Shown: in pieces, positions 49,262 to 49,351 of the stretch
Layout: each line of letters opens with the position of its first letter
Numbering within the stretch: position 1 is the first letter of the stretch
Assembly: GCA_964476505.1 (NCBI GenBank)
Contig: CAYZAW010000009.1
Location: forward strand, 1 to 49,351
Source of the DNA: CAYZAW01 sp964476505
GTDB taxonomy: Bacteria; Bacillota; Clostridia; Christensenellales; CAG-138
DNA length: 49,351 nucleotides
Direction: 5' to 3'
Translations under genes and position numbers: made by a program
The notes under the pieces: generated by a model
Told to the model about the DNA's origin: nothing
Databases searched by the model: none
What the model saw: only the letters and a program-made list of their open reading frames with translations

Positions 49262-49351
49262 TTTTTGGGGCGCTGCCCCAAACCCCGCTGGGGATACATC
49301 CCCAGACCCCATTTTCCGCCCATAATATGGGCGGAAGGAAGGGTTCCAAGG
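49262..49351. repeat. GC-rich hairpin stack, probable dispersed intergenic repeat (runs off the window)
   Basis: Three palindromes follow each other: TTTGGGGC/GCCCCAAA around 49264-49283, TGGGGATACATCCCCA around 49289-49305, and TTCCGCCCATAATATGGGCGGAA around 49314-49336. They code for nothing and contrast with the AT-rich 49195-49260. Such 'GGGGCGCTGCCCCAAACCCC' units are common as multi-copy intergenic elements in bacteria, but copy number cannot be judged here. The sequence continues past the window end. Confidence 0.55.

Overview
The window reads as chromosome of a low-oxygen, Gram-positive bacterium of the Bacillota, most likely a moderately GC-rich member of the Clostridia. Support comes from the 2-oxoacid:ferredoxin oxidoreductase set, a tungsten-type aldehyde:ferredoxin oxidoreductase, the PyrDB/PyrK form of dihydroorotate dehydrogenase, LytR-CpsA-Psr and GerMN proteins, strong AGGAGG ribosome sites and sigma-A promoters (two TTGACA-17-TATAAT-like). 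Species cannot be named from sequence alone. There is no CRISPR array, insertion sequence, rRNA or ordinary tRNA; the only phage-like gene is a lone holin.

Left part (1-13750, plus strand): the 3' part of a cdaR-like gene, an FAD-dependent dehydrogenase, then a P-loop ATPase leading a ferredoxin/alpha/beta/gamma 2-oxoacid:ferredoxin oxidoreductase operon, then a repeat-rich Tim44-like membrane protein. A methionine operon follows: metY, metA (Glu111 form, so acetyl-CoA use is predicted), metF, a free-standing MetH reactivation-domain gene and a shortened metH. It is preceded by a promoter, a 31-codon ORF with seven Met and three Cys codons, and an intrinsic terminator. This looks like a leader-peptide attenuator, in place of the SAM riboswitch or T-box usual in this phylum, and is the most interesting signal in the window.

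Middle part (13726-25281, minus strand): a membrane-anchored metallophosphoesterase; a compact cluster of a tocopherol-cyclase-like protein, a DUF362 protein with a membrane tail, a tungsten-type AOR, a ferredoxin and a MoaD/ThiS-like carrier; a YdjM-like membrane hydrolase; a phiLC3-type holin (plus strand); ssrA (tmRNA), lysA, smpB and a D-Ala-D-Ala carboxypeptidase. A perfect 21-bp palindrome and a near-consensus promoter lie just upstream of ssrA.

Right-middle part (25538-42890): a response regulator, sensor kinase, two GerMN lipoproteins and an LCP protein form an envelope-related run recalling MtrA-MtrB-LpqB of Actinobacteria. After it come a GNAT-like protein, a membrane protein/XRE regulator pair behind a perfect consensus promoter, a threonine-aldolase-like enzyme, an Asp/Glu racemase, a TolB-like propeller, a second metallophosphoesterase, a three-gene ABC exporter, a DUF896 protein, a YcaQ/AlkZ-like glycosylase and RarD.

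Right end (43018-49351, minus strand): a complete pyrB-I-C-F-K-D-E operon ending in a small lipoprotein. Its leader has a 40-bp dyad centred on the -35 box and an intrinsic terminator just before the pyrB ribosome site, so two layers of control are suggested. The last 90 bases are stacked GC-rich hairpins typical of a dispersed intergenic repeat.
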